Assembly (NCBI GenBank): GCA_965657575.1
Contig: CBFHOK010000003.1
Span: 1 to 64,000 of the forward strand
Direction of reading: 5' to 3'
DNA: 64,000 bases
Source of the DNA: CAJXVY01 sp965657575
GTDB lineage: Bacteria; Actinomycetota; Actinomycetes; Actinomycetales; Microbacteriaceae
The translations under genes and the position numbers were made by a program. This document shows, one piece after another, positions 25,627 to 34,698 of this stretch. The notes below the pieces were generated by a model that saw only the letters and a program-made list of their open reading frames with translations, made no database searches and was not told the DNA's origin. Positions within the stretch are counted from its first letter, which is position 1; every line of letters begins with the position of its first letter.

Positions 25627-26889
25627 ATGACTTCTAATTTTTTCACTGCTCCGCGCACGAAGGCTCCGATCAGCGGCGAAATTGACATACCCGGCTCCAA
25701 ATCCCTCACCAACAGGGAGATATTGCTTTCAAGTATTGCCAGTGGAAAATCAGTGTTGAAAAAGCCGTTGGTCTCCCGTGATAGCAAATTGATGCTGGAT
25801 GCAATCAAAGCTCTTGGCTCAGAGGTAACAGAAATTGATGGCGCAATCGACATCTCCCCTGCGACACTCAGCGGGAAGGCAAGGGTTGAGTGTGGGCTGG
25901 CGGGAACGGTTATGCGCTTTGTTCCATTACTTGCAACACTAAACAAAGGTGATGTCACCTTTGTGGCAGACAAGGAAGCAAATGCAAGACCTCTGGATGG
26001 AATTTTTCAAGCGCTAGATCAACTAGCTATTCAATACACCAAACAAACAGAAAACTTCCCGTTCACCGTTCACGGAACTGGCGAGACAGAGGCAGCTGAA
26101 GTCCAACTCGATGCTTCAAAATCCTCTCAGTTTGTTTCAGCTTTGATGCTGGTTGCTGCCAAGTTTGAAAAGGGGCTAGTAATCACCCACCAGGGTGAAT
26201 CCTTGCCCTCAATTCCGCATATCGAAATGACTATCAAATGCCTGACTGACCGAGGGGTTGAAATCAGTCAACTCTCTGAATCCAGTTGGCAGGTAAAACC
26301 TGGAGTTATTCAAGCAACTGAGTTGGTAATTGAGCCGGATCTCAGTAACGCTGGAGCCTTCCTGGCGGCGGTAATGGTTGCAGGAGGGGAGCTTGTGATC
26401 AATCACTGGCCAGAATCAACAACCCAGGTTGGGAAGCAATACATTGACCTGCTTGGCCAGATGGGTGCCAGTTTTGAATTCACTTCCAGCGGCCTAAAGA
26501 TCTCCTCAGATGGCACCATCCATGGAATCAACGCCGATTTATCCGAAGCTGGTGAGCTGACTCCAACGATTGCAGCCCTGGCAACACTTGCTGACTCACC
26601 GAGTGTTCTTTCAGGTATTAGTCACCTAAGGGGTCACGAAACCGACAGGCTGAAAGCACTAAGTACGGAAATAAACCGAATCGGTGGTGACTGCGAAGAA
26701 ACTGACGATGGTTTGATAATCACTCCGAGGAAACTAACTGGCGGTGAATGGTTCACCTACCACGACCACCGAATGGCCACGACCGCAGCAATCATTGGGC
26801 TAAAGACAGATATCCAAATTGAAAACATTGAAACCACGGCAAAGACTATGCCCGATTTCAAGTCGATGTGGGTGGGGTTGGTTTCGTGA
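25627..26889 (+). CDS. aroA: 3-phosphoshikimate 1-carboxyvinyltransferase (EPSP synthase)
   Basis: A 420-residue shikimate-pathway enzyme joining shikimate-3-phosphate and PEP. IDIPGSKSLTNREILLSSIA near residue 18 holds the conserved Lys-Ser and Arg. CGLAGTVMRFVPLLA near 90 is the PEP-binding segment; it reads GLAGT where the glyphosate-relevant loop is usually GNAGT, as in other actinobacteria. LSNAGAFLAAVMVAGG, LRGHETDRLKAL and YHDHRMATTAAIIGL are intact. It overlaps rsgA by GTGA, starting a four-gene overlap operon. Confidence 0.95.
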   Translation: MTSNFFTAPRTKAPISGEIDIPGSKSLTNREILLSSIASGKSVLKKPLVSRDSKLMLDAIKALGSEVTEIDGAIDISPATLSGKARVECGLAGTVMRFVPLLATLNKGDVTFVADKEANARPLDGIFQALDQLAIQYTKQTENFPFTVHGTGETEAAEVQLDASKSSQFVSALMLVAAKFEKGLVITHQGESLPSIPHIEMTIKCLTDRGVEISQLSESSWQVKPGVIQATELVIEPDLSNAGAFLAAVMVAGGELVINHWPESTTQVGKQYIDLLGQMGASFEFTSSGLKISSDGTIHGINADLSEAGELTPTIAALATLADSPSVLSGISHLRGHETDRLKALSTEINRIGGDCEETDDGLIITPRKLTGGEWFTYHDHRMATTAAIIGLKTDIQIENIETTAKTMPDFKSMWVGLVS

Positions 26890-27893
26890 GCTGGTTATAC
26901 GAACCAGAGGATCAAAAACACGATCTGGACGAGAGCGATGTTCGGATCAGGCCAAACCCAAAGGGTTCAAGACCTAGAACCAAAAGAAGGCCCAACTACG
27001 ATGACCTGCCGCAGGGAATGGTCTTGACGGTCAACCTGGCTCGGTATCAGGTGCTAACCGATAGTGGTGAAATAACAGCAACCCTTGCCAAGGAACTAAG
27101 AAAGCAGGGTGCTGTTGTTGGTGACCAGGTTTATCTTGACGGTGACCTCACTGGAGACAAAGGCTCACTGGCAAGAATTGTGAAGATAGCTCCGAGAAAA
27201 ACGCTACTAAGACGCTCTGCTGAGGATGACAAGTTCAACGAGCAACCGATTGTTGCCAACGCAGACCAGCTGGCAATTGTGATGGCGAGCGCTAACCCAG
27301 ACCCAAACATTGGCTTACTCGACCGATACCTAGCCAGCGCATTTGCATCAGGACTGGATGCGATTTTGATTATGACCAAGACTGATGTCAGCGAACCAAC
27401 TGAGTTTTTAGAAAACCTACAGGGGCTTCCAATCAAGATATTCAAAACTCGAAGTGATGATTTCAAACTCGAGCAGCTCAAAAAAGCCTTGGCTGAAAAG
27501 AAAACAGTTTTCGTTGGCTATTCGGGAGTCGGCAAGTCAACGCTTGTGAATGCACTCACCGGTACCACCCTAGACACAGGTGATGTGAATGCGGTGACCG
27601 GCAAGGGTAAGCACACCTCAAGTGCTGCCAAAGCAATCCCCCTTGAAGATGGCTGGCTTATTGACACCCCAGGAGTAAGAACCTTTGGTCTGGGATTGAT
27701 TGAGAAAGATGACCTGCTGGGTGCTTTTGAAGACATTGCGGAGATAACAACCAACTGCCCGAGGGGTTGCGAGCATCAGCTAGAAACGGCAGGGTGTGCA
27801 TTGAATGAAGAAAATGAGATAACGCTCGCTAGGCTTAATTCCTTCAGAAGGCTTTTAACAGTTTTAGATGCCGAGCAATGGGAGCGCAGATGA
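26886..27893 (+). CDS. rsgA: Ribosome small-subunit biogenesis GTPase RsgA
   Basis: GTG at 26886 overlaps the aroA stop and gives 335 residues. An OB-fold domain (about 35-105) is followed by a circularly permuted GTPase: the G4 motif MTKTD precedes the P-loop GYSGVGKSTLVNAL, and G3 is DTPGVRTFGL. The C-terminal zinc site is NCPRGCEHQLETAGC. It releases from late 30S intermediates on GTP hydrolysis. The stop overlaps hisN by ATGA. The aroA-rsgA pairing is common in actinobacteria. Confidence 0.95.
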   Translation: MSWLYEPEDQKHDLDESDVRIRPNPKGSRPRTKRRPNYDDLPQGMVLTVNLARYQVLTDSGEITATLAKELRKQGAVVGDQVYLDGDLTGDKGSLARIVKIAPRKTLLRRSAEDDKFNEQPIVANADQLAIVMASANPDPNIGLLDRYLASAFASGLDAILIMTKTDVSEPTEFLENLQGLPIKIFKTRSDDFKLEQLKKALAEKKTVFVGYSGVGKSTLVNALTGTTLDTGDVNAVTGKGKHTSSAAKAIPLEDGWLIDTPGVRTFGLGLIEKDDLLGAFEDIAEITTNCPRGCEHQLETAGCALNEENEITLARLNSFRRLLTVLDAEQWERR

Positions 27894-28660
27894 TTAGCGA
27901 TTTAGAGCTAGCCCAAAAGCTAGCGGATGTAGCTGATGAGCTCTCCATGGAGAGATTTAGGGCTCTAGATCTTGAAGTTCAGACCAAACCTGACCGAACT
28001 CCCGTCACAGATGCAGACAAATCAGTTGAGCAGGCCATTAGAGAGCTTTTGGCCGAATTCCGTCCAGAGGATTCAATAATCGGCGAGGAATTTGGAAACG
28101 AGGGTGACTCAGAGAGGGTTTGGATAATCGACCCAATTGATGGAACAGCCAATTTCCTGCGCGGTGTTCCGGTCTGGGCAACACTGATTGCACTGAGAGT
28201 AAATAATGAATACACCCTGGGGTTTGTCAGTGCTCCAGCCATGGGTCGCAGGTGGTGGGCCGAACTTGGTCAGGGAGCATTCACCAAAGATGTAGATGGA
28301 TCAACTAGAAAACTTCAGGTATCAAAAGTAAAAGACCTTGCCGATTCATCTTTCAGTTTCTCAAGTATTGAACTATGGGATGAAAATAACGAGCTAGAGA
28401 AGCTTTGGGAGATATCCAAAAGAGTCTGGAGGACCAGAGCATATGGTGATTTCTGGTCACACGTGCTGGTTGCCGAAGGTGTAGTGGATATCAGTGCAGA
28501 AACACACCTGAAGATCTACGATTGGGCAGCACTGGTCCCGATTGTCAGTGAAGCGGGTGGGATCCTAAGAGACCAGTCAGGGGAACTGAGCCCCACTACT
28601 AGCAAAATCATGGTCAGCAACGGGCTGCTGGATAACCAGCTTGTCGAGATACTCAGTTGA
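27890..28660 (+). CDS. hisN: Histidinol-phosphatase / inositol-monophosphatase family enzyme
   Basis: ATG at 27890 (ATGA overlap, GGGAG upstream) gives 256 residues. Mg2+-dependent phosphatase: IIGEEFGNEG, the metal-binding WIIDPIDGTANFLRGVPVWA and the C-terminal LKIYDWAALVPIVSEAGG are the family motifs. In actinobacteria the gene following rsgA/aroA is generally HisN, which removes phosphate from histidinol-phosphate. Inositol-phosphate activity cannot be excluded from sequence. Confidence 0.88.
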   Translation: MISDLELAQKLADVADELSMERFRALDLEVQTKPDRTPVTDADKSVEQAIRELLAEFRPEDSIIGEEFGNEGDSERVWIIDPIDGTANFLRGVPVWATLIALRVNNEYTLGFVSAPAMGRRWWAELGQGAFTKDVDGSTRKLQVSKVKDLADSSFSFSSIELWDENNELEKLWEISKRVWRTRAYGDFWSHVLVAEGVVDISAETHLKIYDWAALVPIVSEAGGILRDQSGELSPTTSKIMVSNGLLDNQLVEILS

Positions 28661-29835
28661 GGCTGAGATTTATTCTTGCCCTTGCGCTGGTTGTGTTTTT
28701 AGCTGCCAACCTGCGCAGTGCGGTCACATCCTTTTCACCAATTGTTTTCTTTATCCGTGAAGACCTAAATCTTGGGTCCTTTGCCGAAAGCGTTATTGCT
28801 GCAACTGCTCCGGTGATGTTTGCAATCGGAGCACTGCTTGGAACAAGGCCTGCAAGAAGGTTTGGTCTAGAAATGACCTCGCTGATTGTTGGATTGCTGA
28901 TTGTTGCCGGTCATCTGCTTCGCGGGTTTGCACTCAGTGCCGAATGGTTGATTATTGGCTCACTTATTGCCCTTGCCGGCATGGGAATTGGAAACCTGAT
29001 CCTGCCTTCAATCATTCGCCGATATTTCCCGAACAAGATAGGCATCCTCACTACCGTCTACATAACCTTCATAAGCTTCGGAACATTCATCCCGCCACTG
29101 ATTGCAGTTCCGGTTGCAGAAAGCCTTGGTTGGAGAATTTCACTGGCTCAGTGGGCGATCCTGGCAGCACTGATTGTTTTGCCGGCGGCTGCACTGTTGA
29201 AAGAAAACAAAAAGGTCGAACTGAGTGTGAAGCCTGCCAAGCTGCCGTTATTCCAATCCCCCACCGCGGTTGCAATCATGACCATCTTTTTAGTCAGTGG
29301 AATCACCGCCTACTTAGCCTTTGGCTGGCTTCCAACAATTGCCGTTGAGCATGCGGGGATTGACATTGGCCAGGCTGCGTTACTGTTGACAATCTTTGCC
29401 TTCATGGGACTACCATCGGGACTCATTGCCCCTCTCCTTGCTGAAAAACTCCCGGGGTTGCAGTGGTTGATCGTGGCAGGTGCTGGAATAAGTGGCGTAA
29501 TTGGCTCTCTGGGTTTCATATTTTTACCAGAGCTAGTGTTCGTATTCGTCATTTTCTTAGGTCTTGCTCAGCTGACGTTCCCGCTGTCGCTCACCCTTTT
29601 CAACCTCCGAAGCCGCAACCCTGACACTGTCTTGCAAATAAGCAGTTTCGCCCAGTTCCTCGGATACGCCGCAGCCAGCATTACCACCCTCAGTGTTGGT
29701 TACATAAGAGACCTAACCGGAGGTTGGGAAATAGTTCTGCTGGTGATTGGGGGAAGTAACTTGCTGGTGATAACCGCTGCAATAACGCTTTCCAAAAAGC
29801 GTTTTATCGAAGATGAGCTAGCTCCACCGGTCTAG
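28657..29835 (+). CDS. MFS transporter, CynX/NimT-like
   Basis: A 392-residue, 12-helix transporter starting at TTG, overlapping the hisN stop as TTGA. The N-terminus VFLAANLRSAVTSFSPIVFF resembles the CynX/YeaN branch of the MFS (cyanate, nitroimidazole or hydrophobic organics), with GMGIGNLILPSIIRRYFPN near helix 4. Substrate unknown. It is the last gene of the aroA operon and its final 18 bases overlap the convergent glpX. Confidence 0.8.
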   Translation: MRLRFILALALVVFLAANLRSAVTSFSPIVFFIREDLNLGSFAESVIAATAPVMFAIGALLGTRPARRFGLEMTSLIVGLLIVAGHLLRGFALSAEWLIIGSLIALAGMGIGNLILPSIIRRYFPNKIGILTTVYITFISFGTFIPPLIAVPVAESLGWRISLAQWAILAALIVLPAAALLKENKKVELSVKPAKLPLFQSPTAVAIMTIFLVSGITAYLAFGWLPTIAVEHAGIDIGQAALLLTIFAFMGLPSGLIAPLLAEKLPGLQWLIVAGAGISGVIGSLGFIFLPELVFVFVIFLGLAQLTFPLSLTLFNLRSRNPDTVLQISSFAQFLGYAAASITTLSVGYIRDLTGGWEIVLLVIGGSNLLVITAAITLSKKRFIEDELAPPV

Positions 29836-30789
29836 TGAATATTCAGCTCGGATAGTTCTAACAGTTCCCGATTTACCTCTAATGGCAATGCTCTCGGTTA
29901 CCACTCTATTTCCACTTCGCTTCACGCCCTCAAGCATTGCTCCATCGGTAACGCCCGTTGCAATAAAGAACGTATTCTCACTTGCCACCATTTCTTCAAT
30001 TTCATAAACGTGGTCGAATTTCAAACCCGCTTTTTCGCCGGCTTCATACTCAAAATCTTCTCTTGGGTGCAATATCCCCTGCATGTGACCACCGAGTGCT
30101 CGAATGCCACAGGCGGTGACGATTCCTTCCGGGCTTCCACCAATACCAACACACATATCAACCCTGGATGACTCTCTGGCAGCCTGAATACCGCCTGCTA
30201 CATCGCCGTCTCGCAACAGCCTGGTCCGAGCACCGGCTTGCCTGATTTGCTCGATGTAGTGTTCGTTGTAATCGCGATCTAAAATCGCCACCAAAACATC
30301 CTCAGGATTCTTCCCCGAACTCTTCGCATAAGCCTTTATGTTTTCAGAAAGTGGTTTTCTAATATCCACCACCCCGACCCCAGCAGCACCTGTCACCAGC
30401 TTGTCCATTTTGTAGACAGACGATGCATCCAGCATGCTGCCTCGATCACTGACTGCAATCACGCTGATTGCATTCATTCGTCCAGCTGCAGTCAGCGAGG
30501 TTCCATCAATTGGATCAACTGCAATGTCTGTCTCCGGACCTTCACCGCTTCCAACAATTTCGCCGTTGAATAGCATCGGCGCATCGTCTTTTTCACCCTC
30601 ACCAATAACCACTTTTCCTTGAAAGCTAACGGTTGCTAAAAACGCCCTCATGGCATCCACTGCAGCCCCGTCAGCTGCGTTTTTCTCACCCCTACCAATG
30701 AATGGATAGGCTCTGATGGCTGCTGCCTCGGTAGCTCTAACAAGCTCCATGGCAAGGTTTCTGTCTGGGTGAAGTGAGGGTTGTTCCAT
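29818..30789 (-). CDS. glpX: Fructose-1,6-bisphosphatase class II
   Basis: A 323-residue gluconeogenic enzyme converting fructose-1,6-bisphosphate to fructose-6-phosphate. Li+-sensitive phosphatase motifs are VIGEGEKDDAPMLFNGE and AVDPIDGTSLTAAGRMNAIS, with GIGGSPEGIVTACGIRALGG for substrate binding. This is the usual actinobacterial FBPase type. It acts opposite to the PfkB-type kinase encoded at 37.7 kb and shares substrate with the aldolase at 38.7 kb. Confidence 0.95.
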   Translation of the reverse strand: MEQPSLHPDRNLAMELVRATEAAAIRAYPFIGRGEKNAADGAAVDAMRAFLATVSFQGKVVIGEGEKDDAPMLFNGEIVGSGEGPETDIAVDPIDGTSLTAAGRMNAISVIAVSDRGSMLDASSVYKMDKLVTGAAGVGVVDIRKPLSENIKAYAKSSGKNPEDVLVAILDRDYNEHYIEQIRQAGARTRLLRDGDVAGGIQAARESSRVDMCVGIGGSPEGIVTACGIRALGGHMQGILHPREDFEYEAGEKAGLKFDHVYEIEEMVASENTFFIATGVTDGAMLEGVKRSGNRVVTESIAIRGKSGTVRTIRAEYSLDRWS

Positions 30790-30811
30790 ACTGCAAGCCT
30801 AGCTTGGATAG

Positions 30812-31153
30812 CTAAAACTCGACTCCGACCTCAGAGCAACGAATACTGATATCGGCCAACAGTTGATCAACTGACTCCCTAGTTTCACTTACTGGAGCTG
30901 ATGAGGACAGTTGGTCGAGCAAGCTGTTGATGTCATCTCCTAGCTGATTACTCAGCGGTTCGGTCAGACCTGACAGAAAATCAGCAGAGGATGCCAAAAA
31001 CTCGCTGTCGACCACTTGGGTCTCATATCCCTGTTGCAAATTTGTCAGAATGCTCTCAGCCGATGAACAAAAGGCAGCATCAGCCGCCACCTGAACCGGA
31101 TTTACGGTGCAAGCGGTAAGCAAAAGGGGTGAGAGTAATAGAAGTCTTTTCAT
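30812..31153 (-). CDS. Small putative lipoprotein
   Basis: A 113-residue protein with signal sequence MKRLLLLSPLLLTAC; LLTAC is a lipobox with Cys15 as the lipidated residue. The mature part is mostly predicted helical, Ser/Gln/Leu-rich, with Cys29 and Cys107 that could form a disulfide. I recognise no family. It is encoded 22 bases upstream of glpX on the same strand, divergent from the phosphatase gene at 31213. Confidence 0.7.
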   Translation of the reverse strand: MKRLLLLSPLLLTACTVNPVQVAADAAFCSSAESILTNLQQGYETQVVDSEFLASSADFLSGLTEPLSNQLGDDINSLLDQLSSSAPVSETRESVDQLLADISIRCSEVGVEF

Positions 31154-31212
31154 CGAGAGATAATCATCTCAAGTTCAGCTGACAGACAGCTGCAGGTTGT
31201 AATCTGTGTCGC

Positions 31213-31968
31213 ATGCAGATTGACAAAAACCACCCGGCCGGAAAGCTCGCAAACTTCAGAGACCTCGGTGGCATTGTCACTCCCCACGGGCAGCTCAAGC
31301 AAAATATGAGTTTCCGAGCTGATGATGTAAGCACCATCGATGAAGAGGAAGCGCAGCGACTGGCAAGCCTGGATATATCGCTGGTGATTGATTTCAGAGA
31401 CCTAAACGAAACTCAATCCGGCAGAGGTCACATAGCCAAACACGTCGATGGGTATCTGAACCTGCCGTTGATTGAATCCTCGGGGAAATCAGGTCAGGTA
31501 TTACACAAAATCTTTGATGAGAGTTTTTCTGCAGATGATCTTGGACAGTGGTATTTCTACCTAATGGGACAGGTTGCACCGCTGGTGACACAGGGAATCG
31601 AGGCAATCGCGGAAAGTGATAAGCCAGTTATTTTTCATTGTGCGGCAGGCAAAGACCGAACGGGGATATTTGCTGCAAGTTTGCTCAGTGCCCTAGACAC
31701 CGATAACGAACATATCCTCGATGATTTTTCAAAAACCCAAAAGAACATGCCGAAAGTCCTTCAACGGCTAATGACCCACCAAGAAATGTTCACTGAGGAG
31801 GCGATTATGCAGGCTGGAGCGCTGCTTAGAGCTGATCGGCAGGCGATGGAAAGATTCCTGACACTCGCCGAGGTCGAACACGGAGGATTGAAAAGGATGC
31901 TGATTGACAGTGGTTTGAGTAAAAAGACAATTCAAAAACTAAAAACTAACCAGATTCAGAATCGGTAA
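31213..31968 (+). CDS. Tyrosine/serine protein phosphatase, PtpB/PF13350 type
   Basis: A 251-residue cysteine phosphatase. The P-loop is FHCAAGKDRTGIFAASLL with Cys nucleophile near residue 143, Lys in the loop and the RTG end typical of the atypical family that includes M. tuberculosis PtpB. The N-terminal KLANFRDLGG and MSFRADDVSTI are conserved elements of that family. It may dephosphorylate proteins or phosphoinositides; no partner kinase is nearby. No signal peptide. Confidence 0.85.
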   Translation: MQIDKNHPAGKLANFRDLGGIVTPHGQLKQNMSFRADDVSTIDEEEAQRLASLDISLVIDFRDLNETQSGRGHIAKHVDGYLNLPLIESSGKSGQVLHKIFDESFSADDLGQWYFYLMGQVAPLVTQGIEAIAESDKPVIFHCAAGKDRTGIFAASLLSALDTDNEHILDDFSKTQKNMPKVLQRLMTHQEMFTEEAIMQAGALLRADRQAMERFLTLAEVEHGGLKRMLIDSGLSKKTIQKLKTNQIQNR

Positions 31969-32031
31969 TAAGGAAGCTTTCGGTAACATCTCAAGTTAGG
32001 TTGTAAAGGTTTTTAGAAAACCGAGGACATT

Positions 32032-32979
32032 ATGAAGATTTATGACAACATCACCCAGGTGGTCGGAAACACTCCCCTGGTCAAGCTCAACCGAATCATG
32101 GGCGACAACGCCGAAGTATTAGCAAAGCTAGAGTTTTATAACCCCTCAGCCACCGTCAAAGACCGAATCGGCATTGCAATGGTTGACGCAGCTGAAAAAT
32201 CCGGTCAACTAAAACCAGGCGGAACGATCGTTGAAGCCACCAGTGGTAACACTGGCATTGCGCTTGCAATGGTTGGCGCAGCGCGTGGTTACCGAGTAGT
32301 TCTAGTGATGCCCGATTCAATGAGCATGGAGAGACGGACACTGTTGAAAGCCTACGGAGCAGAGCTTGTGCTGACACCTGCGGCCGAGGGTGGTATGCGG
32401 GCAGCGGTTGCCAAGGCCGAGGAAATCGGTGGTGAATCAGGGGCGGTGCTGGTTAGACAGTTTGCCAATGAAGCTAACCCCGAGATTCACAGAAACACAA
32501 CCGGTGTTGAGATCTGGAATGACACCGATGGGACCGTTGATGCCTTAGTCGCTGGAATCGGAACCGGTGGAACCATCACGGGTGCAGGACAAACCTTGAA
32601 AAAACACAACCCAGACATCAAGGTATTCGCCGTTGAGCCTGAGGCCAGCCCGCTTCTTAGCGGTGGTGAAGCTGCCGGTCACCCTCTGCAAGGAATTGGT
32701 GCAAACTTCATCCCAGACATCCTCGATACTGAAATCTATGATGAGGTTTTGGATGCCCCAACCAGAGAGGCAATCCGGTTTGCTCGAATGGCCAGTGACC
32801 AGGAGGGAATCTTGGCTGGAATTAGCTCCGGAGCAGCGCTCTGGGCAGCCCACCAGGTAGCCAACCGACCAGAGATGAAGGGCAAGCGGATTGTGGTGAT
32901 TATCCCAAGCTTTGGTGAGCGCTATCTGTCAACTGTTTTGTATGAAGATCTGCGCCAGGAGGGTGGCCCAAACCTTTGA
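32032..32979 (+). CDS. cysK: Cysteine synthase (O-acetylserine sulfhydrylase)
   Basis: A 315-residue PLP enzyme making cysteine from O-acetylserine and sulfide. PSATVKDRIGIAMV contains the PLP-Lys, EATSGNTGIALAMVGAARG the substrate loop and GIGTGGTITGAG the phosphate-binding loop. GAGGA-type site GAGGA precedes the ATG. Length is standard and no CBS domain is present. cysE follows with a 4-base TTGA overlap, so the two steps of cysteine synthesis are coupled. Confidence 0.96.
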   Translation: MKIYDNITQVVGNTPLVKLNRIMGDNAEVLAKLEFYNPSATVKDRIGIAMVDAAEKSGQLKPGGTIVEATSGNTGIALAMVGAARGYRVVLVMPDSMSMERRTLLKAYGAELVLTPAAEGGMRAAVAKAEEIGGESGAVLVRQFANEANPEIHRNTTGVEIWNDTDGTVDALVAGIGTGGTITGAGQTLKKHNPDIKVFAVEPEASPLLSGGEAAGHPLQGIGANFIPDILDTEIYDEVLDAPTREAIRFARMASDQEGILAGISSGAALWAAHQVANRPEMKGKRIVVIIPSFGERYLSTVLYEDLRQEGGPNL

Positions 32980-33479
32980 GCCTTGGCGAAGATATAAAAG
33001 CTGGCATGGAGCGGGACCCCGCTACCCGCTCAGCTCTGGAACTAGTGCTAACCTCGCATGGCTTCCATGCGATTTTGTGGCACAGGCTTTGGCACAGGCT
33101 TTATAAGATCAAACTTCGAACCCTTTCCAGAATGCTTGCAAACATTACCCGCTGGATTACAGGAATCGAAATCCACCCGGGAGCGGTCATTGGCAAGCGG
33201 GTGGTTATCGACCACGGCATGGGGGTCGTAATCGGCGAAACTGCCGAAATTGGTGATGATGTTTTGATGTATCACGGGGTAACCCTTGGCGGAAAGTCCC
33301 TAAAAGAGGGCAAACGTCACCCAACCGTTGGCAGCAACGTGATTATTGGTGCAGGTGCCAAGATTATCGGTCCAATCTTTGTTGGAGATGATGTAAAAAT
33401 CGGCGCTAATGCGGTAATCACCAAAGACGTACCCGCCGGAAACACCGCAGTTGGCGATAACAGGTTTATTGAAAACTAG
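32976..33479 (+). CDS. cysE: Serine O-acetyltransferase, short form
   Basis: A 167-residue left-handed beta-helix acetyltransferase starting at TTG. It makes O-acetylserine for CysK. ITGIEIHPGAVIGKRVVIDH and VVIGETAEIGDDVLMYHGVT carry the hexapeptide repeats and catalytic His. It lacks most of the N-terminal alpha-helical domain of the 270-residue enterobacterial CysE, as usual for short actinobacterial/Bacillus-like forms. The C-terminus does not show the Ile ending typical of CysK-binding CysE proteins. Confidence 0.94.
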   Translation: MSLGEDIKAGMERDPATRSALELVLTSHGFHAILWHRLWHRLYKIKLRTLSRMLANITRWITGIEIHPGAVIGKRVVIDHGMGVVIGETAEIGDDVLMYHGVTLGGKSLKEGKRHPTVGSNVIIGAGAKIIGPIFVGDDVKIGANAVITKDVPAGNTAVGDNRFIEN

Positions 33480-34657
33480 AGCTTTGCTCGCCAAGCCGAA
33501 AAGCTTCTGACTGAACCCGCGTGCGGTTTTCTAAGCCAGGGCCAGGGGTGTAACTCAGCGAAGTCTGACTCATATTTTTTGAAACTCGGAACTGACGCCC
33601 AGGTGACCGCAAACTTTCGTTGACGGATTATTTCTTTTGGATCGTCCAAATAGACCTCTAGAACTCTTCTGGTTGCAAGATCTTTGATTGTTTCTAGGTA
33701 GAAGTTGATTCTTTTCGATGAGAGCTGGAGCTTATTTAGTGCTGGCCCATTGAATACAAACACAACTGGCAAATCTGGATGCGCTGTCAGCGCTCTATCT
33801 GCATCACCCAGGGAGTCAATAGTCAAAAACACAGCCTCTGGCTGTTGTCTACTTACTACCTCACTCGGTCCTGCGGTAACACTCGGATTCGGATCAGATT
33901 CAATCAGTGGGTGTTTTTGCAATCGATCAAGCTGTTGTTCTTCGGGGAAGTTTTCCACCGGGCAGTTTTTGTTCAGTGGGCATTTTGAGCACAGACCCGG
34001 AGCGCGCTTATTTACCTGCCAACGAGAGAATCCATAGGGTCTGCCTGTTCCGCTGCCAACAGTCCACTGCCAGCCCGCTAGGTTTGCAGCCCTAGAGCCA
34101 TCCAAAAGGTGCTTATAAAACTCTTCTTGGCCGTGTAGCCAGCCCTTTTGGTTATGCACGGTCCACTCACTTGCAAGCCACATTCGGCTTTGATTTACCA
34201 ACCAGCCTCTGGTTTCCAGTTCGTCGACCACCGTGTCAATACAGAGCATCTCTCTGCGCCAGCCATAACCTTCTGTATCCCAGGGAACTTCAAAGCGGAA
34301 GTTTTGAAAAAGATCTTCTCCGACCCTTGCATACAGATGCCTTGCATACTCTTGCCACAAAAGTTCATCTTGAAATTTAGAGACGTCTTTGTATGGTCCA
34401 CCAACTTCTTTCCAAACTCGATCCAATGGCAACAGGTTGTGGCGTATGTAGGGGCTCAGGACACTTGCTCCGCGAGTTGACTCAGGCAATACCTGCGAGC
34501 GGTTCTGGGCGTAGCCATTAACGCTATAGGCAGAGAGTGCCATATCAGCAGCTGTTTGTCCGCCCTTTATATCGCTTACTTGAAAATCGTCAATTGTCAG
34601 GTCTTGGAAATAATCATCAAAAATCTGCTCAGGTTCATCGTTTAGGTTTAGCTGCAC
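33476..34657 (-). CDS. Photolyase/cryptochrome-like flavoprotein with inverted domain order
   Basis: A 393-residue protein. Residues about 30-236 match the helical FAD-binding domain that normally sits at the C-terminus: TRGASVLSPYIRH (phosphate contact), ELLWQEYARHLYA, GWLVNQSRMWLASEW and LLDGSRAANLAGWQWTVGSG, with Asn192 and Trp196 at the places of E. coli Asn378 and Trp382, and Trp173 near Trp359. Cys139, Cys223, Cys226 and Cys232 resemble the [4Fe-4S] ligands of FeS bacterial photolyases. After a polar linker, residues about 273-376 look like the alpha/beta domain usually at the N-terminus: LTIDSLGDADRAL, VVFVFNG, SSKRINFYLETIKDL, DDPKEI and VTWASVPSFKKY. DNA repair or light signalling are both possible. 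It converges on cysE with a 4-base overlap. Confidence 0.8.
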   Translation of the reverse strand: MQLNLNDEPEQIFDDYFQDLTIDDFQVSDIKGGQTAADMALSAYSVNGYAQNRSQVLPESTRGASVLSPYIRHNLLPLDRVWKEVGGPYKDVSKFQDELLWQEYARHLYARVGEDLFQNFRFEVPWDTEGYGWRREMLCIDTVVDELETRGWLVNQSRMWLASEWTVHNQKGWLHGQEEFYKHLLDGSRAANLAGWQWTVGSGTGRPYGFSRWQVNKRAPGLCSKCPLNKNCPVENFPEEQQLDRLQKHPLIESDPNPSVTAGPSEVVSRQQPEAVFLTIDSLGDADRALTAHPDLPVVFVFNGPALNKLQLSSKRINFYLETIKDLATRRVLEVYLDDPKEIIRQRKFAVTWASVPSFKKYESDFAELHPWPWLRKPHAGSVRSFSAWRAKL

Positions 34658-34698
34658 TCAAAAGAAAATTGCGAAGCATTAGGGATAATTCCAAGAAA

